Shown piece after piece: positions 1 to 6,337 of a stretch of 15,985 bases of DNA; position 1 is the stretch's first letter, and each line of letters starts with the position of its first letter. The notes beneath the pieces are model-generated. The model did no database searches. It saw nothing but the letters and a program-made list of their open reading frames with translations, and had not been told where the DNA came from. The position numbers and the translations under genes are program-made. Origin of the DNA: UBA2266 sp964406945 (GTDB lineage: Bacteria > Planctomycetota > Phycisphaerae > Sedimentisphaerales > Anaerobacaceae); NCBI GenBank assembly GCA_964406945.1, contig CAYOTO010000063.1:1-15985 (forward strand), given 5' to 3'.

Positions 1-2
1 AG

Positions 3-84
3 CGGCGCTCCGTTCAGGATGACAGGGGTATCGGCGCTCCGTTCAGGATGACAGGGGTATCGGTGCTCCGTTCAGGATGACGGG
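3..84. repeat. Tandem 29-bp intergenic repeat, end of a longer array
   Basis: Two exact 29-bp copies (3-31 and 32-60) are followed by a truncated, slightly diverged third (61-84). Each contains the core GTTCAGGATGACAGG. The array probably continues upstream of the window. A degenerate core (TTCAGGATGCCAGGGG) recurs near 132-147. The same core ends the larger elements at 2303-2453 and 13566-14000, so this is the tail part of that family. The stretch 85-263 holds no gene I can support. Confidence 0.85.
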
Positions 85-263
85 CGGCAGGTGGAGTTCG
101 TGCGGGATTATACTAAGTTCGTGATTGTTTTCAGGATGCCAGGGGTGGCTGTCTCAAGGAAGGGCAAGCGAGAAGTCAGTGATGATACAGGCGATATGAC
201 TTGGCTGCGCCGGATGGGATCTGTGACATTCTCTGGAAGGGATGTTCCTCAACGTGACATCTG

Positions 264-1229
264 TTACGAAACATACCCCATGTCTTCCTTCTGGAGTAGT
301 TCGATTATCTCGGCCTTTTTTGGCATGGCCTCTATCGAGCCGAATTTAGTACATGCGAGTGCCCCGGCCGCGGAGGCGAATTTCGCTCCCTCGCGAACAT
401 CGTCCTTTACCGCATAGAACGCCGCAAGCGCACCTGCAAACGCGTCGCCGCGTCCGGCCTGGTCGACGACCTCCACCTCGAACGCCTGAATATGATCGGC
501 CCCTCCGCGATCGACCACCATGCAGCCTCGTCTGCCCATCGTAATCACGGCGTATTCAGCTCCGCGAGCCACCAGGTCCGAGCCGGTCATCTTCACATCG
601 CAGATATTGACCGTGGATTGCTCGGCGATCTCGGCGGCCTCATACAGGTTGGGGATAAGAACAGTCGACGAAAAATACTCCGCGGGAAACGCCAACTCCT
701 TGCCGTTGGGCTGGATAGGCCTGGCGGGATTTAGAATTACTTTGGTGCCGTGCATCTCCGCGCATCTAATCGCAGTCGCTATGGTCTCCTGCGGCAGCCT
801 TCCGTGAATAAGGCACACCGCCGCTTCGCCGATGACCGAGTCCGCCGCCTGTACCTCCTGCGGCCGCAACGCGGTATTGGCCCCGACATAACTGCATGAA
901 GCATTATCGCCGGCGCCGTCGACCAGTGTTACAATCACTCCCGTATTCTTCGCCTGAGCCATGTAAACGTAATCGGTGTTTACATTCAGCTCGGCGATGC
1001 TTTTGATGGCCATCCGCCCGAACGCATCGCCCCCGACTTTGCTGATCAGATGGACATCACAGCCGCAAAGGGCGACTTCGGCAGCTTGATTCGGCCCGGG
1101 TCCGGTAATGCTGTAGGCCACGCCGAATCCATGCACATCTTCACCCGCACCCGGAACATGCCCGCATCGAAGAGACATGTCGACGTAGGTGCCGCCGATA
1201 ACAACGACTTTTGGCGTACTTCCATGCAT
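264..1229 (-). CDS. PfkB/ribokinase-family carbohydrate kinase
   Basis: A 321-residue protein with the length and order of motifs of the ribokinase (PfkB) family, which phosphorylates sugars or nucleosides with ATP in the cytoplasm. The N-terminal strand with GGTYVD (about 12-17) is the substrate-binding start of the fold. The first family signature appears as GPGPNQA (43-49), where ribokinase usually has GGKGANQA. The second signature appears as DQAGRGDAFAG, with the presumed catalytic base Asp262 in GRGD; the usual anion-hole sequence is GAGD. The family call is secure but the substrate is not visible, and the two altered signatures mean activity should not be assumed. The ATG at 1229 fits the family N terminus; an AGGT lies a few bases upstream and an AAGGA further up. 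It stands alone on this strand, with its own promoter and a repeat array downstream. Confidence 0.88.
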   Translation of the reverse strand: MHGSTPKVVVIGGTYVDMSLRCGHVPGAGEDVHGFGVAYSITGPGPNQAAEVALCGCDVHLISKVGGDAFGRMAIKSIAELNVNTDYVYMAQAKNTGVIVTLVDGAGDNASCSYVGANTALRPQEVQAADSVIGEAAVCLIHGRLPQETIATAIRCAEMHGTKVILNPARPIQPNGKELAFPAEYFSSTVLIPNLYEAAEIAEQSTVNICDVKMTGSDLVARGAEYAVITMGRRGCMVVDRGGADHIQAFEVEVVDQAGRGDAFAGALAAFYAVKDDVREGAKFASAAGALACTKFGSIEAMPKKAEIIELLQKEDMGYVS

Positions 1230-1256
1230 AATCTACCTGAAATCCTTGCTGCTAAG

Positions 1257-1284
1257 AGTATACCTGAATTGGATGCTCGGACAA
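1257..1284 (-). promoter_or_regulatory. Sigma70-like promoter of the PfkB kinase
   Basis: On the minus strand, TTGTCC (1284-1279) and TATACT (1262-1257) are separated by 16 bp. The expected start near 1250 gives a leader of about 20 nt before the ATG at 1229. Pattern match only. Confidence 0.5.
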
Positions 1285-1468
1285 TATCTTTCTGTCGCGG
1301 CAAACACAGCCGCTCATGTTCGTGTTGTCGGCATCTCAACCGGCTCGATTGAGACAAAAAGTCCGTAATTTGGCCTTCCAGGGCTTTTTGAGTCAACCGC
1401 CCGGGCATCTGCCTCGGTTCCGGATTGAGCTAAAAAACCGGTATTTCGTCGTTTTATTGCGGAATTGC

Positions 1469-1499
1469 TTGAATTTTGACCGCCCGATGTGCGTATACT
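1469..1499 (+). promoter_or_regulatory. Possible promoter of the GPP34 gene
   Basis: TATACT (1494-1499) is a good -10; the best -35 is TTGAAT (1469-1474) at a long 19-bp spacing. The 12 bases GTATACTGTAGT here are identical to those at 3984-3995 upstream of the lipoprotein gene, which raises confidence that this is a real -10 element. Transcription would begin near 1506. Confidence 0.4.
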
Positions 1500-1565
1500 G
1501 TAGTGAATGCAGGGCCGATGAGCCTTGTCGAGCTAATGACGCTTGCGACAGAAAAAGGGCTGATT

Positions 1566-2261
1566 ATGACGACTGGCGACCAACTTTATCTGCACGAGCA
1601 GATTCTGCTGCTGTGCATGCGAGATCACGAGGGTACGGTGGCATGGGGAACGATGTACCAGTACGCGCTGGGCGGCGCGATTCTGGCCGAGCTTCTCATG
1701 CAAAAACGCATTGAGGCCGAGCAGACCAGAAAGAAGCTCGTAAATGTTGTCGATACGACGCCCGTCGGCGAGCCGCTGCTGGACGAGTGCCTGGACAGGA
1801 TCAGAACCGCTAAACGCAGGGCTCGGCTGCAGACCTGGGTGTCGCGTTTCGCCTCGATCAAGAAACTCAGAGACCGCGTGGCGATTCGCCTCTGCGACCG
1901 GGGGATACTGCGGGCCGACCGCGATAAAATCCTGCACCTGTTTACAAGGCGAATCTATCCGGAAGTCGACCACGGCCCGGAAGCGGCGATAATCGAAAAC
2001 CTAAGGCACGCTATATTCAGCGACACCGAGCGGATCGACCCGAAAGTCACTGTACTTGTCTCGCTGGCAAGCAGCGCGAGCATACTGCCGATAGTTTTCG
2101 ACAAGAAACAACTCAGAAAACGCAAGGCGAGGATAAAGCAGATAGTCAACGGGGAAGTCACTGGAAAAGCCGCTAAACAAGCAATCGATGCAATGCAGGC
2201 CGCGGTTATGGTCGCCGCAATTATGCCCGCAATAATGACAACCACGGTCAACACGGGCTGA
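1566..2261 (+). CDS. GPP34 (Golgi phosphoprotein 3-like) family protein
   Basis: A 231-residue, mostly helical protein matching the GPP34/GOLPH3 fold along its length. Near the start is the LHEQILLL helix and RDHEGTV, then GGAILAELLMQKRI, then TTPVGEPLLDECLDRI, a WVSRF segment, LRDRVAIRLCDRGILR, and a hydrophobic alanine-rich C-terminal helix. Eukaryotic GOLPH3 binds phosphatidylinositol 4-phosphate at the Golgi. Of its lipid-contact residues, the Trp aligns (in TVAW) and one Arg of the LRxxRERL segment aligns (LRDR), while the others appear replaced, so a different anionic ligand is possible. Bacterial members have no settled role. The frame opens at 1476 (TTG), with another ATG at 1518. I prefer ATG 1566: AAGGG lies 6 bp upstream and family similarity begins there. 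It stands alone, with a probable promoter at 1469-1499. Confidence 0.8.
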   Translation: MTTGDQLYLHEQILLLCMRDHEGTVAWGTMYQYALGGAILAELLMQKRIEAEQTRKKLVNVVDTTPVGEPLLDECLDRIRTAKRRARLQTWVSRFASIKKLRDRVAIRLCDRGILRADRDKILHLFTRRIYPEVDHGPEAAIIENLRHAIFSDTERIDPKVTVLVSLASSASILPIVFDKKQLRKRKARIKQIVNGEVTGKAAKQAIDAMQAAVMVAAIMPAIMTTTVNTG

Positions 2262-2302
2262 GTCCGAATTCTGTTGGGCGCAGGGGGGGCATCACCAAAA
2301 TT

Positions 2303-2453
2303 GTCTTCCTGAGCGCAGCGAAGGATCCGTGCTGCGCAGCAGAACAAAGCCCCATTGCGAACACGACGTCTCATGCGAGGGCCAGATCCTTCACTCCGCT
2401 TCGCTCCGTTCAGGATGACAGGGGTAGTAACGCTTTGTTCAGGATGACAGGGA
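2303..2453. repeat. Imperfect inverted-repeat intergenic element with GTTCAGGATGACAGG tail
   Basis: The left arm (2303-2328, GTCTTCCTGAGCGCAGCGAA onward) is complementary, with an insertion, to the right arm (2382-2419, ending in GTTCAGGATGAC). The central segment contains ATGCGAGGGCCAGATCCTTCAC, shared almost exactly with the two elements at 13566-14000. One extra tail unit (GTTCAGGATGACAGGG) follows to 2453. It lies between two convergent genes (1566-2261 and 2470-3888). Elements with arms of this kind are widespread intergenic repeats in anaerobe and environmental genomes; no transposase or coding role is visible. Confidence 0.8.
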
Positions 2454-2469
2454 TGTGGCCCGGTTCGGT

Positions 2470-3888
2470 TTATTCGAGCATTGCGTCAAACTTATCGAGA
2501 GAGTTTCTTACTTTTTGCCAGGGCAGGTCTTGCGGCAGGCAGTTGTCGGCGGCGGCGAGTGCGGCGGCGACACCTGCGGCCTGGCCCATTGCGACCGAGT
2601 TGCCTGTGACGCGATAGCTGGAATGGGCGATGAAATCGCCGCTGATGCATCGCCCGGCCATTAACAGGGCGTCCACGTCCCGGGCGATCAGCGAACGCAG
2701 CGGAACATCGTAAGCCCTGCTGCGGACTCCGGTGCGGGATATGCCCGTGCCTTCGCTTTTTTTGACCGAGTGAACATCGACGCCGAAATAGACGCGGCAG
2801 ATGGCATCTTCATGTCGCGTGCCTTTGATCAGGTCTTTTTTTGATACCGTGTAGAGGCCGTGTATGCGTCTGCCTTCGCGCACTCCGATATGCTCGCAAG
2901 TCGCGACAGTCCGCACATTCTCCCAGGCTCCGCCGAGCGATCGCAGACCGTTGACGAGCCGGTGCACCTCCGCCCGCGAGTTCATGGTCGCTTCGGTTAC
3001 GTCGGCCGCATCGGTGCCGATACAATCGTATTCATGATTGGAGGCAAGGCAATAAAGCCCGTCATAGATTCTGAACAGCGTTGGCTTGCTGTAGGACGGA
3101 GTCACGCCAGCCCTGGCCATTTCCTCCAGCAGTCGCTGTTTAGTGGCGACGGCGTTGCTCTCGGCGCCCCGTACGAACTGCTTGATTTTGGGGTATTCCG
3201 GTCCGGCGATAATCGCCATCATGCTCATGGGCTGTGTGGCGCCGTCGGATTCTCTGCCGAGGTCGAATCCGCAGCCGGCGCGGGCGGCCAGGTCGCCGTC
3301 TCCGGTTGCATCTACGAAAACTCTGCCGGCCCAGGCCTGTCTTCCGGATTTAGATTCGGTTACCGCCAGTTTCAGTCGGTCCCGTTTGTCTTTTGATGCC
3401 GCTACAACGCGCGTGTGCAGTTGAACCTTTATCCCGGCGTCGATGCACATTTCGTCCAGCAGCAGTTTCATGACCTCGGGATCGTATGCAAACGAAGAGC
3501 CGGGGATGTTGGTGTATCCGGCGGATCGCCTGCGAATGTCCAGCATTATCTCCTGCAGGATGCCGGGTTTGTCGCGCATATCCAGGATCCAGCAAAGAAG
3601 GCCCGCGGTCCAGACGCCGCCCATGCAGCCTCCGACCTCGAGTATCCGGACTTTAGCGCCGAGTCTTGCTGCGGCGATGGCTGCGGCGATTCCCGCCGGC
3701 CCGGCCCCGCATACGACCACGTCGGACTGATCGACTATCGGCACATCCGCGGCGGCCTCGCGAAAGATATTGGGCCGGCTTTCGTCTTCGCCTGCAACAC
3801 AGTTGCGCCCGGCGCCCGACGCGCCGAGGGCGAACGCCGTGGAGGCGCCGGCTTTGAAAAGTCCTCGTCTGCTGAAATTACCATGCAT
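2470..3888 (-). CDS. Tat-exported FAD-dependent oxidoreductase
   Basis: A 472-residue protein of the FAD-dependent oxidoreductase type (FAD_oxidored). The N terminus carries SRRGLFK (6-12), a twin-arginine export motif, followed by a modestly hydrophobic alanine/glycine segment, so it probably acts folded outside the cytoplasmic membrane. The dinucleotide-binding GAGPAG (61-66) follows the first strand, with Glu84 at the end of the second strand placed to bind the ribose, and GGCMGG (86-91). The C-terminal part has GRCISGDFIAHSSYRVTG (412-429) and GQAAGVAAALAA, typical of the family's second FAD contact. The substrate is unknown; relatives are common in planctomycetes near carbohydrate-degradation genes, but nothing here supports that. 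AAGGA lies 7 bp before the ATG at 3888. It is divergent from the lipoprotein gene. Confidence 0.88.
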   Translation of the reverse strand: MHGNFSRRGLFKAGASTAFALGASGAGRNCVAGEDESRPNIFREAAADVPIVDQSDVVVCGAGPAGIAAAIAAARLGAKVRILEVGGCMGGVWTAGLLCWILDMRDKPGILQEIMLDIRRRSAGYTNIPGSSFAYDPEVMKLLLDEMCIDAGIKVQLHTRVVAASKDKRDRLKLAVTESKSGRQAWAGRVFVDATGDGDLAARAGCGFDLGRESDGATQPMSMMAIIAGPEYPKIKQFVRGAESNAVATKQRLLEEMARAGVTPSYSKPTLFRIYDGLYCLASNHEYDCIGTDAADVTEATMNSRAEVHRLVNGLRSLGGAWENVRTVATCEHIGVREGRRIHGLYTVSKKDLIKGTRHEDAICRVYFGVDVHSVKKSEGTGISRTGVRSRAYDVPLRSLIARDVDALLMAGRCISGDFIAHSSYRVTGNSVAMGQAAGVAAALAAADNCLPQDLPWQKVRNSLDKFDAMLE

Positions 3889-3924
3889 ACGACAATCCTT
3901 TCTGCAAGATCACAATTCCAGACA

Positions 3925-3954
3925 AGCATAGATTATGCGCGTTCGATTTCGCAA
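3925..3954 (-). promoter_or_regulatory. Possible promoter of the FAD oxidoreductase
   Basis: Minus strand TTGCGA (3954-3949) and TATGCT (3930-3925), 18 bp apart, about 35-40 bp before the start codon. It lies beside the divergent candidate at 3960-3990. The match is weak. Confidence 0.3.
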
Positions 3955-3959
3955 GAGAT

Positions 3960-3990
3960 TTGTGAGCCATTGCGGCAAAAGGGGTATACT
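3960..3990 (+). promoter_or_regulatory. Possible promoter of the small lipoprotein gene
   Basis: TTGTGA (3960-3965) and TATACT (3985-3990) with a 19-bp spacer. The 12-base string GTATACTGTAGT around the -10 matches that at 1493-1504. The leader to the ATG at 4123 would be about 125 nt. Confidence 0.38.
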
Positions 3991-4122
3991 GTAGTTGTCG
4001 GTCACAAGATTCGCCCGACCTGGTAAAGCGGTGGAAACAGACTTGCCAGTTCCGGCCCACAATGGATAATGGTAAGTACTGGTTCAAAACTCAGATCGCA
4101 CAAGAAAACGAGGTCGATGACA

Positions 4123-4452
4123 ATGAAGAAGCTGTTTTTTGCGATTGTATTTCTGGCGGTCACCGGTTGTCACACAAACTACGATCCTGTGATGGCTGCC
4201 TGGGACGGTGGACACATAGATGCGGTCAAGGCCGAATGGGGCCAGCCTCAAAAGGTGGAGCCCGACGGTCGCGGCGGCAAAATCATGACCTGGACGGCGC
4301 CGTCGCCCACCGATTATGAGCGGATGGAGCACAAGGTTTTCCATGTGAATTCCAGAGGCATGGTCTACGACTGGTCCTGGACGGGCTCGTTCGGTGCGGG
4401 CAACAAAGCTGATTACAGGCCGGGCAAGTCCCGTGATCCGAACGACTATTGA
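4123..4452 (+). CDS. Small lipoprotein, possibly SmpA/BamE-like fold
   Basis: A 109-residue protein with a lipoprotein signal peptide: MKK, a hydrophobic run, then the lipobox VTGC with lipidated Cys16. The mature part is about 94 residues. DAVKAEWGQPQKV followed by GKIMTWT resembles the helix, WGxP and strand pattern of small outer-membrane lipoproteins of the SmpA/OmlA type, but this is a guess from pattern; no function is assigned. I choose ATG 4123 because GAGG lies 9 bp upstream, whereas the in-frame ATG at 4117 is only 3 bp from it. The frame itself is open from 4069. It ends about 100 bp before the convergent end of the minus-strand RNA at 4552. Confidence 0.72.
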   Translation: MKKLFFAIVFLAVTGCHTNYDPVMAAWDGGHIDAVKAEWGQPQKVEPDGRGGKIMTWTAPSPTDYERMEHKVFHVNSRGMVYDWSWTGSFGAGNKADYRPGKSRDPNDY

Positions 4453-4551
4453 TGCGGACAGGCGAACATTATTCGTGTAGTTGGTGAAACGGGTGAAGTT
4501 ACTTACTCAACGCATCAGCGCAGACACTCAGACACAATTATGTTCGAGTGA

Positions 4552-4617
4552 AAAAAAAAGGAAACAGGGCTGAGGTGCGGAGGGAGAGGAAAAAGCGAGA
4601 TATCCTCAGCCCTGTTT
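4552..4617 (-). terminator. Terminator-like hairpin of the left small RNA
   Basis: Arms at 4604-4617 and 4562-4575 are perfectly complementary over 14 bp (AAACAGGGCTGAGG). On the minus strand they are followed by CC and nine T (4559-4551). The 28-nt loop is unusually long for an intrinsic terminator and almost purely pyrimidine in its centre. The plus-strand side lacks a clean T-run, so termination is predicted on the minus strand. Confidence 0.65.
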
Positions 4618-4748
4618 ATAGGTTTATTTCAGTATAAAACAGCTTTACCCGATACCGCGAAGCAAATTTCGCGATGATTGCAAGGCTCCGCATCCGCTCT
4701 CATGTTACCCACCATAAGAAGTAGATTGCAAACCTGAACCCAGCAATC
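4552..4748 (-). ncRNA. Candidate structured small RNA, left member of a tandem pair
   Basis: No protein frame fits here. Read on the minus strand from just after the -10 element, the sequence opens with a hairpin (GATTGC/GCAATC), then passes GGGTAACATGAGAG, then a perfect 6-bp hairpin (CGCGAA/TTCGCG), and ends in a 14-bp stem with a 28-nt pyrimidine-rich loop and a run of nine T. The organisation, the -35 hexamer, the GGGTA-x-CA segment and the final stem all recur in the unit at 5018-5186, which argues for an evolved RNA family rather than chance. The loop contains CCTCTCCCTCC, complementary to Shine-Dalgarno sequences. The expected transcript is about 197 nt. It is convergent with the lipoprotein gene. 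It matches no RNA family I recognise. Confidence 0.55.
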
Positions 4749-4755
4749 TTACTTC

Positions 4756-4784
4756 AGTTTAACCTCGTTGCGAAAGGGATGCAA
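4756..4784 (-). promoter_or_regulatory. Promoter of the left small RNA
   Basis: Minus strand TTGCAT (4784-4779), 17-bp spacer, TAAACT (4761-4756). The -35 hexamer is identical to that of the right unit. A 14-bp perfect palindrome (AATTTTCGAAAATT, 4789-4802) sits directly upstream and could be an operator or A/T-rich activating element. Confidence 0.45.
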
Positions 4785-4802
4785 GTAAAATTTTCGAAAA
4801 TT

Positions 4803-5016
4803 ACATATAAATTTTCGCGGACCCGGCGCTTGCTCGAATTGGCTGAAAAAGGCCTTTAACCGACCCGTCAAGGGCTGGCTCGAACAGGCTTTTGGCGGAC
4901 AAAAGGTGTCGCTTTGGTGCCGGCCCGGGGCCAGGGACTTTTTCGTGATCGTTCCGGGGCCTGTTTCGCGCAGCGTTGTGCAAGGGGGACTTGCGCCTGG
5001 AGCCAAAGGGGGAAAG
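4803..5016. other. GC-rich spacer between the two small-RNA units, unassigned
   Basis: About 210 bp without a convincing reading frame. It contains two CCGGGGCC boxes about 30 bp apart (near 4925 and 4954), a perfect GCAAG/CTTGC hairpin with a G-run loop (4980-4994), and CTTTGG/CCAAAG plus CCAGG/CCTGG pairs that could nest into a long-range stem (about 4912-5008). It may be a structured RNA, a decayed element or chance; I cannot decide. Confidence 0.3.
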
Positions 5017-5017
5017 A

Positions 5018-5077
5018 AAAAAATATGGGCCGAGGTCGGGAGAGAGAGAGAGGAAGAGGAGTTAAACCTCAGCCCAT
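5018..5077 (-). terminator. Terminator-like hairpin of the right small RNA
   Basis: Arms at 5066-5077 and 5025-5036 pair over 12 positions with one mismatch (ATGGGCTGAGGT against ACCTCGGCCCAT). The minus strand then continues A followed by seven T (5023-5017). The 29-nt loop is nearly all C and T. The stem core GGGCTGAGG is shared with the hairpin at 4562-4617. Confidence 0.62.
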
Positions 5078-5186
5078 GTGTGTGTTGTCTAAGTTAAAAG
5101 TTGTACGAGCATACTCGTGCAGAGTTCTACTCTAAGAGAATATCTTCTTGCAACTTCCCTGATACCCGGCTGATTTCTTACCAGCC
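5018..5186 (-). ncRNA. Candidate structured small RNA, right member of a tandem pair
   Basis: From the expected start near 5186 on the minus strand, a hairpin closes CGGCTG against CAGCCG, followed by GGGTATCAGGGAAG (compare GGGTAACATGAGAG in the left unit). AAGTTG and CAACTT can close a larger domain that contains the small hairpins AGAGT/ACTCT and ACGAG/CTCGT (loop TATG). The 3' end is the GGGCTGAGG stem whose loop carries CTCCTCTTCC and a CT repeat, and then a T-tract. About 169 nt, no reading frame of note. It has the strongest promoter of the pair. Function is unknown; the pyrimidine loop suggests pairing with purine-rich ribosome binding sites. Confidence 0.6.
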
Positions 5187-5192
5187 GTCGGA

Positions 5193-5220
5193 ATTATAGC
5201 CATAGTTATCGCCTATGCAA
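5193..5220 (-). promoter_or_regulatory. Strong sigma70-like promoter of the right small RNA
   Basis: Minus strand TTGCAT (5220-5215), 16-bp spacer, perfect TATAAT (5198-5193). No protein frame begins downstream on this strand, so it most likely drives a non-coding transcript. Confidence 0.62.
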
Positions 5221-5600
5221 ACATTAATCGACCAAATTATCGGATGTATTTAAAAAAACTTCACTTTTTAGAAATTTCTGGAGTACCGAGTCCGTGAAAT
5301 CAAGCACCAGGTGCAGAGAACCGCGCCTACGGCGTACGGGAGCAAGTTTTTTGCTGGTTGTTGTGCTCGCGTGCTAATTAACAGAAACATTGTTACTACG
5401 GCGTCTCAAACATAGTGACTCTACTCGACTGGAAAGAAGCCGGTCTAAGTATTGGTAGCAATTCGGGGGTGCGATGGCTCTAAGCATATCATGCCGTCAA
5501 AGTGCGTTATATCCTTATGACCTGCTGAAAACACACAACCCATGCGATCGGTATAAACTGTTGAAATACGCTGTGAAAAGGTAAAGAAAAAAATCCGAAA
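5221..5600. other. Leader region upstream of the PEP-CTERM gene, no gene seen
   Basis: No reading frame or convincing plus-strand promoter. Small inverted repeats occur: GCACC/GGTGC (5306-5316), GCC/GGC within CGCGCCTACGGCG (around 5322-5334), and AGCAA/TTGCT around 5341-5355. TTGCTG and TAATTA near 5352-5381 (18-bp spacing) and TATAAA at 5552 are weak promoter-like strings. A structured leader is possible but unproven. Confidence 0.3.
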
Positions 5601-5614
5601 AGGAGGTGGCTATT

Positions 5615-6262
5615 ATGTCAGCCAGCCCTCGCAAATCGATGTTTTTGTGTGTTTTTGTTACTTGGGCAATGCTAACCGCAAGCTGTTTCGCTCTTCCGGT
5701 CGAATATGGAGCTACACAGCCGTTAAACAACCGATATCCGGGCGGAATCCGGTCCTTCAGCAATCGAGCCCTGACTCGGCCGCTGTCTTTCAACCGAATG
5801 AATTCTCTGTTCAGGCCGTTGCGGACGCAATCCGGACTGGCCACTTCGAGTCCGCTGTTGCAAACAATAACCGAAAGCAGCAGACTCAGGGAACAGGTGC
5901 GTGAATTCGGTCTGGACCCGTTTTTGCGAGAGAATATTTCCATTTTCTCGGAAACGGGCGCAGGTCTGTTGAGATTGCCGCGAACGGTGAATCAGCGTGA
6001 TGTAACCTCGGAGCTGGGCAGCCGCAATGCCCTCGGGTTTCTGGCCGGTACGAGCAGAGCGAACATAATAAAAAGCCGGCCGCAGTTTACGACGGCTTCG
6101 ACAGTGGCTGTGTCGACGTCAGGATCTATACAGGTATACACCGGCGCCGGACTCGGGGTCCCTGACTATGTGAGCAACGAAGGAATGGTCTTGACGCCTG
6201 AACCGGCAACGGTCGCACTGCTTGGACTCGGATCGCTGATAGTGTTGCGAAAACGCAGATAA
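5615..6262 (+). CDS. PEP-CTERM sorting-domain protein of unknown function
   Basis: A 215-residue exported protein. Residues 1-29 form a signal peptide (basic start, hydrophobic run, cleavage likely after CFA). The C terminus is a PEP-CTERM sorting signal: Pro-Glu-Pro at 195-197, a hydrophobic leucine/glycine segment at 200-211, and RKRR at the end. This signal is normally recognised by an exosortase, which cleaves or anchors the protein during export through the envelope; no exosortase gene is in view. The middle is rich in Arg, Ser, Thr and Asn, with no recognised domain and no cysteines beyond the signal region. The frame is open from GTG 5606, but AAAGGAGGTG (5598-5607) is an excellent ribosome binding site for ATG 5615, 7-8 bp downstream. 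A hairpin terminator follows the stop. Confidence 0.82.
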   Translation: MSASPRKSMFLCVFVTWAMLTASCFALPVEYGATQPLNNRYPGGIRSFSNRALTRPLSFNRMNSLFRPLRTQSGLATSSPLLQTITESSRLREQVREFGLDPFLRENISIFSETGAGLLRLPRTVNQRDVTSELGSRNALGFLAGTSRANIIKSRPQFTTASTVAVSTSGSIQVYTGAGLGVPDYVSNEGMVLTPEPATVALLGLGSLIVLRKRR

Positions 6263-6291
6263 AGGAAGTAAGACCGGGATGAGCAGATTTT

Positions 6292-6315
6292 GACCACAAG
6301 GGATTGTGGTCTTTA
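6292..6315 (+). terminator. Intrinsic terminator after the PEP-CTERM gene
   Basis: Perfect 8-bp stem GACCACAA/TTGTGGTC (6292-6299 and 6304-6311) with a GGGA loop, followed by a short TTTAT. It lies in the 75-bp gap between convergent genes. The minus-strand side lacks a T-run, so it mainly serves the plus-strand gene. Confidence 0.62.
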
Positions 6316-6337
6316 TCAGCACAAGTCGCGGCGGATG

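Noticed and set aside
3..84. Possible CRISPR array
   Set aside because: The 29-bp units abut directly with no spacers, and no cas gene is present.
4749..5135. Short overlapping frames on both strands in the small-RNA region
   Set aside because: They have low-complexity translations, no ribosome binding site, overlap promoter and terminator elements, and give no domain.
5300..5400. Riboswitch upstream of the PEP-CTERM gene
   Set aside because: Several short inverted repeats occur, but they match no riboswitch consensus I can recognise, including cyclic-di-GMP.
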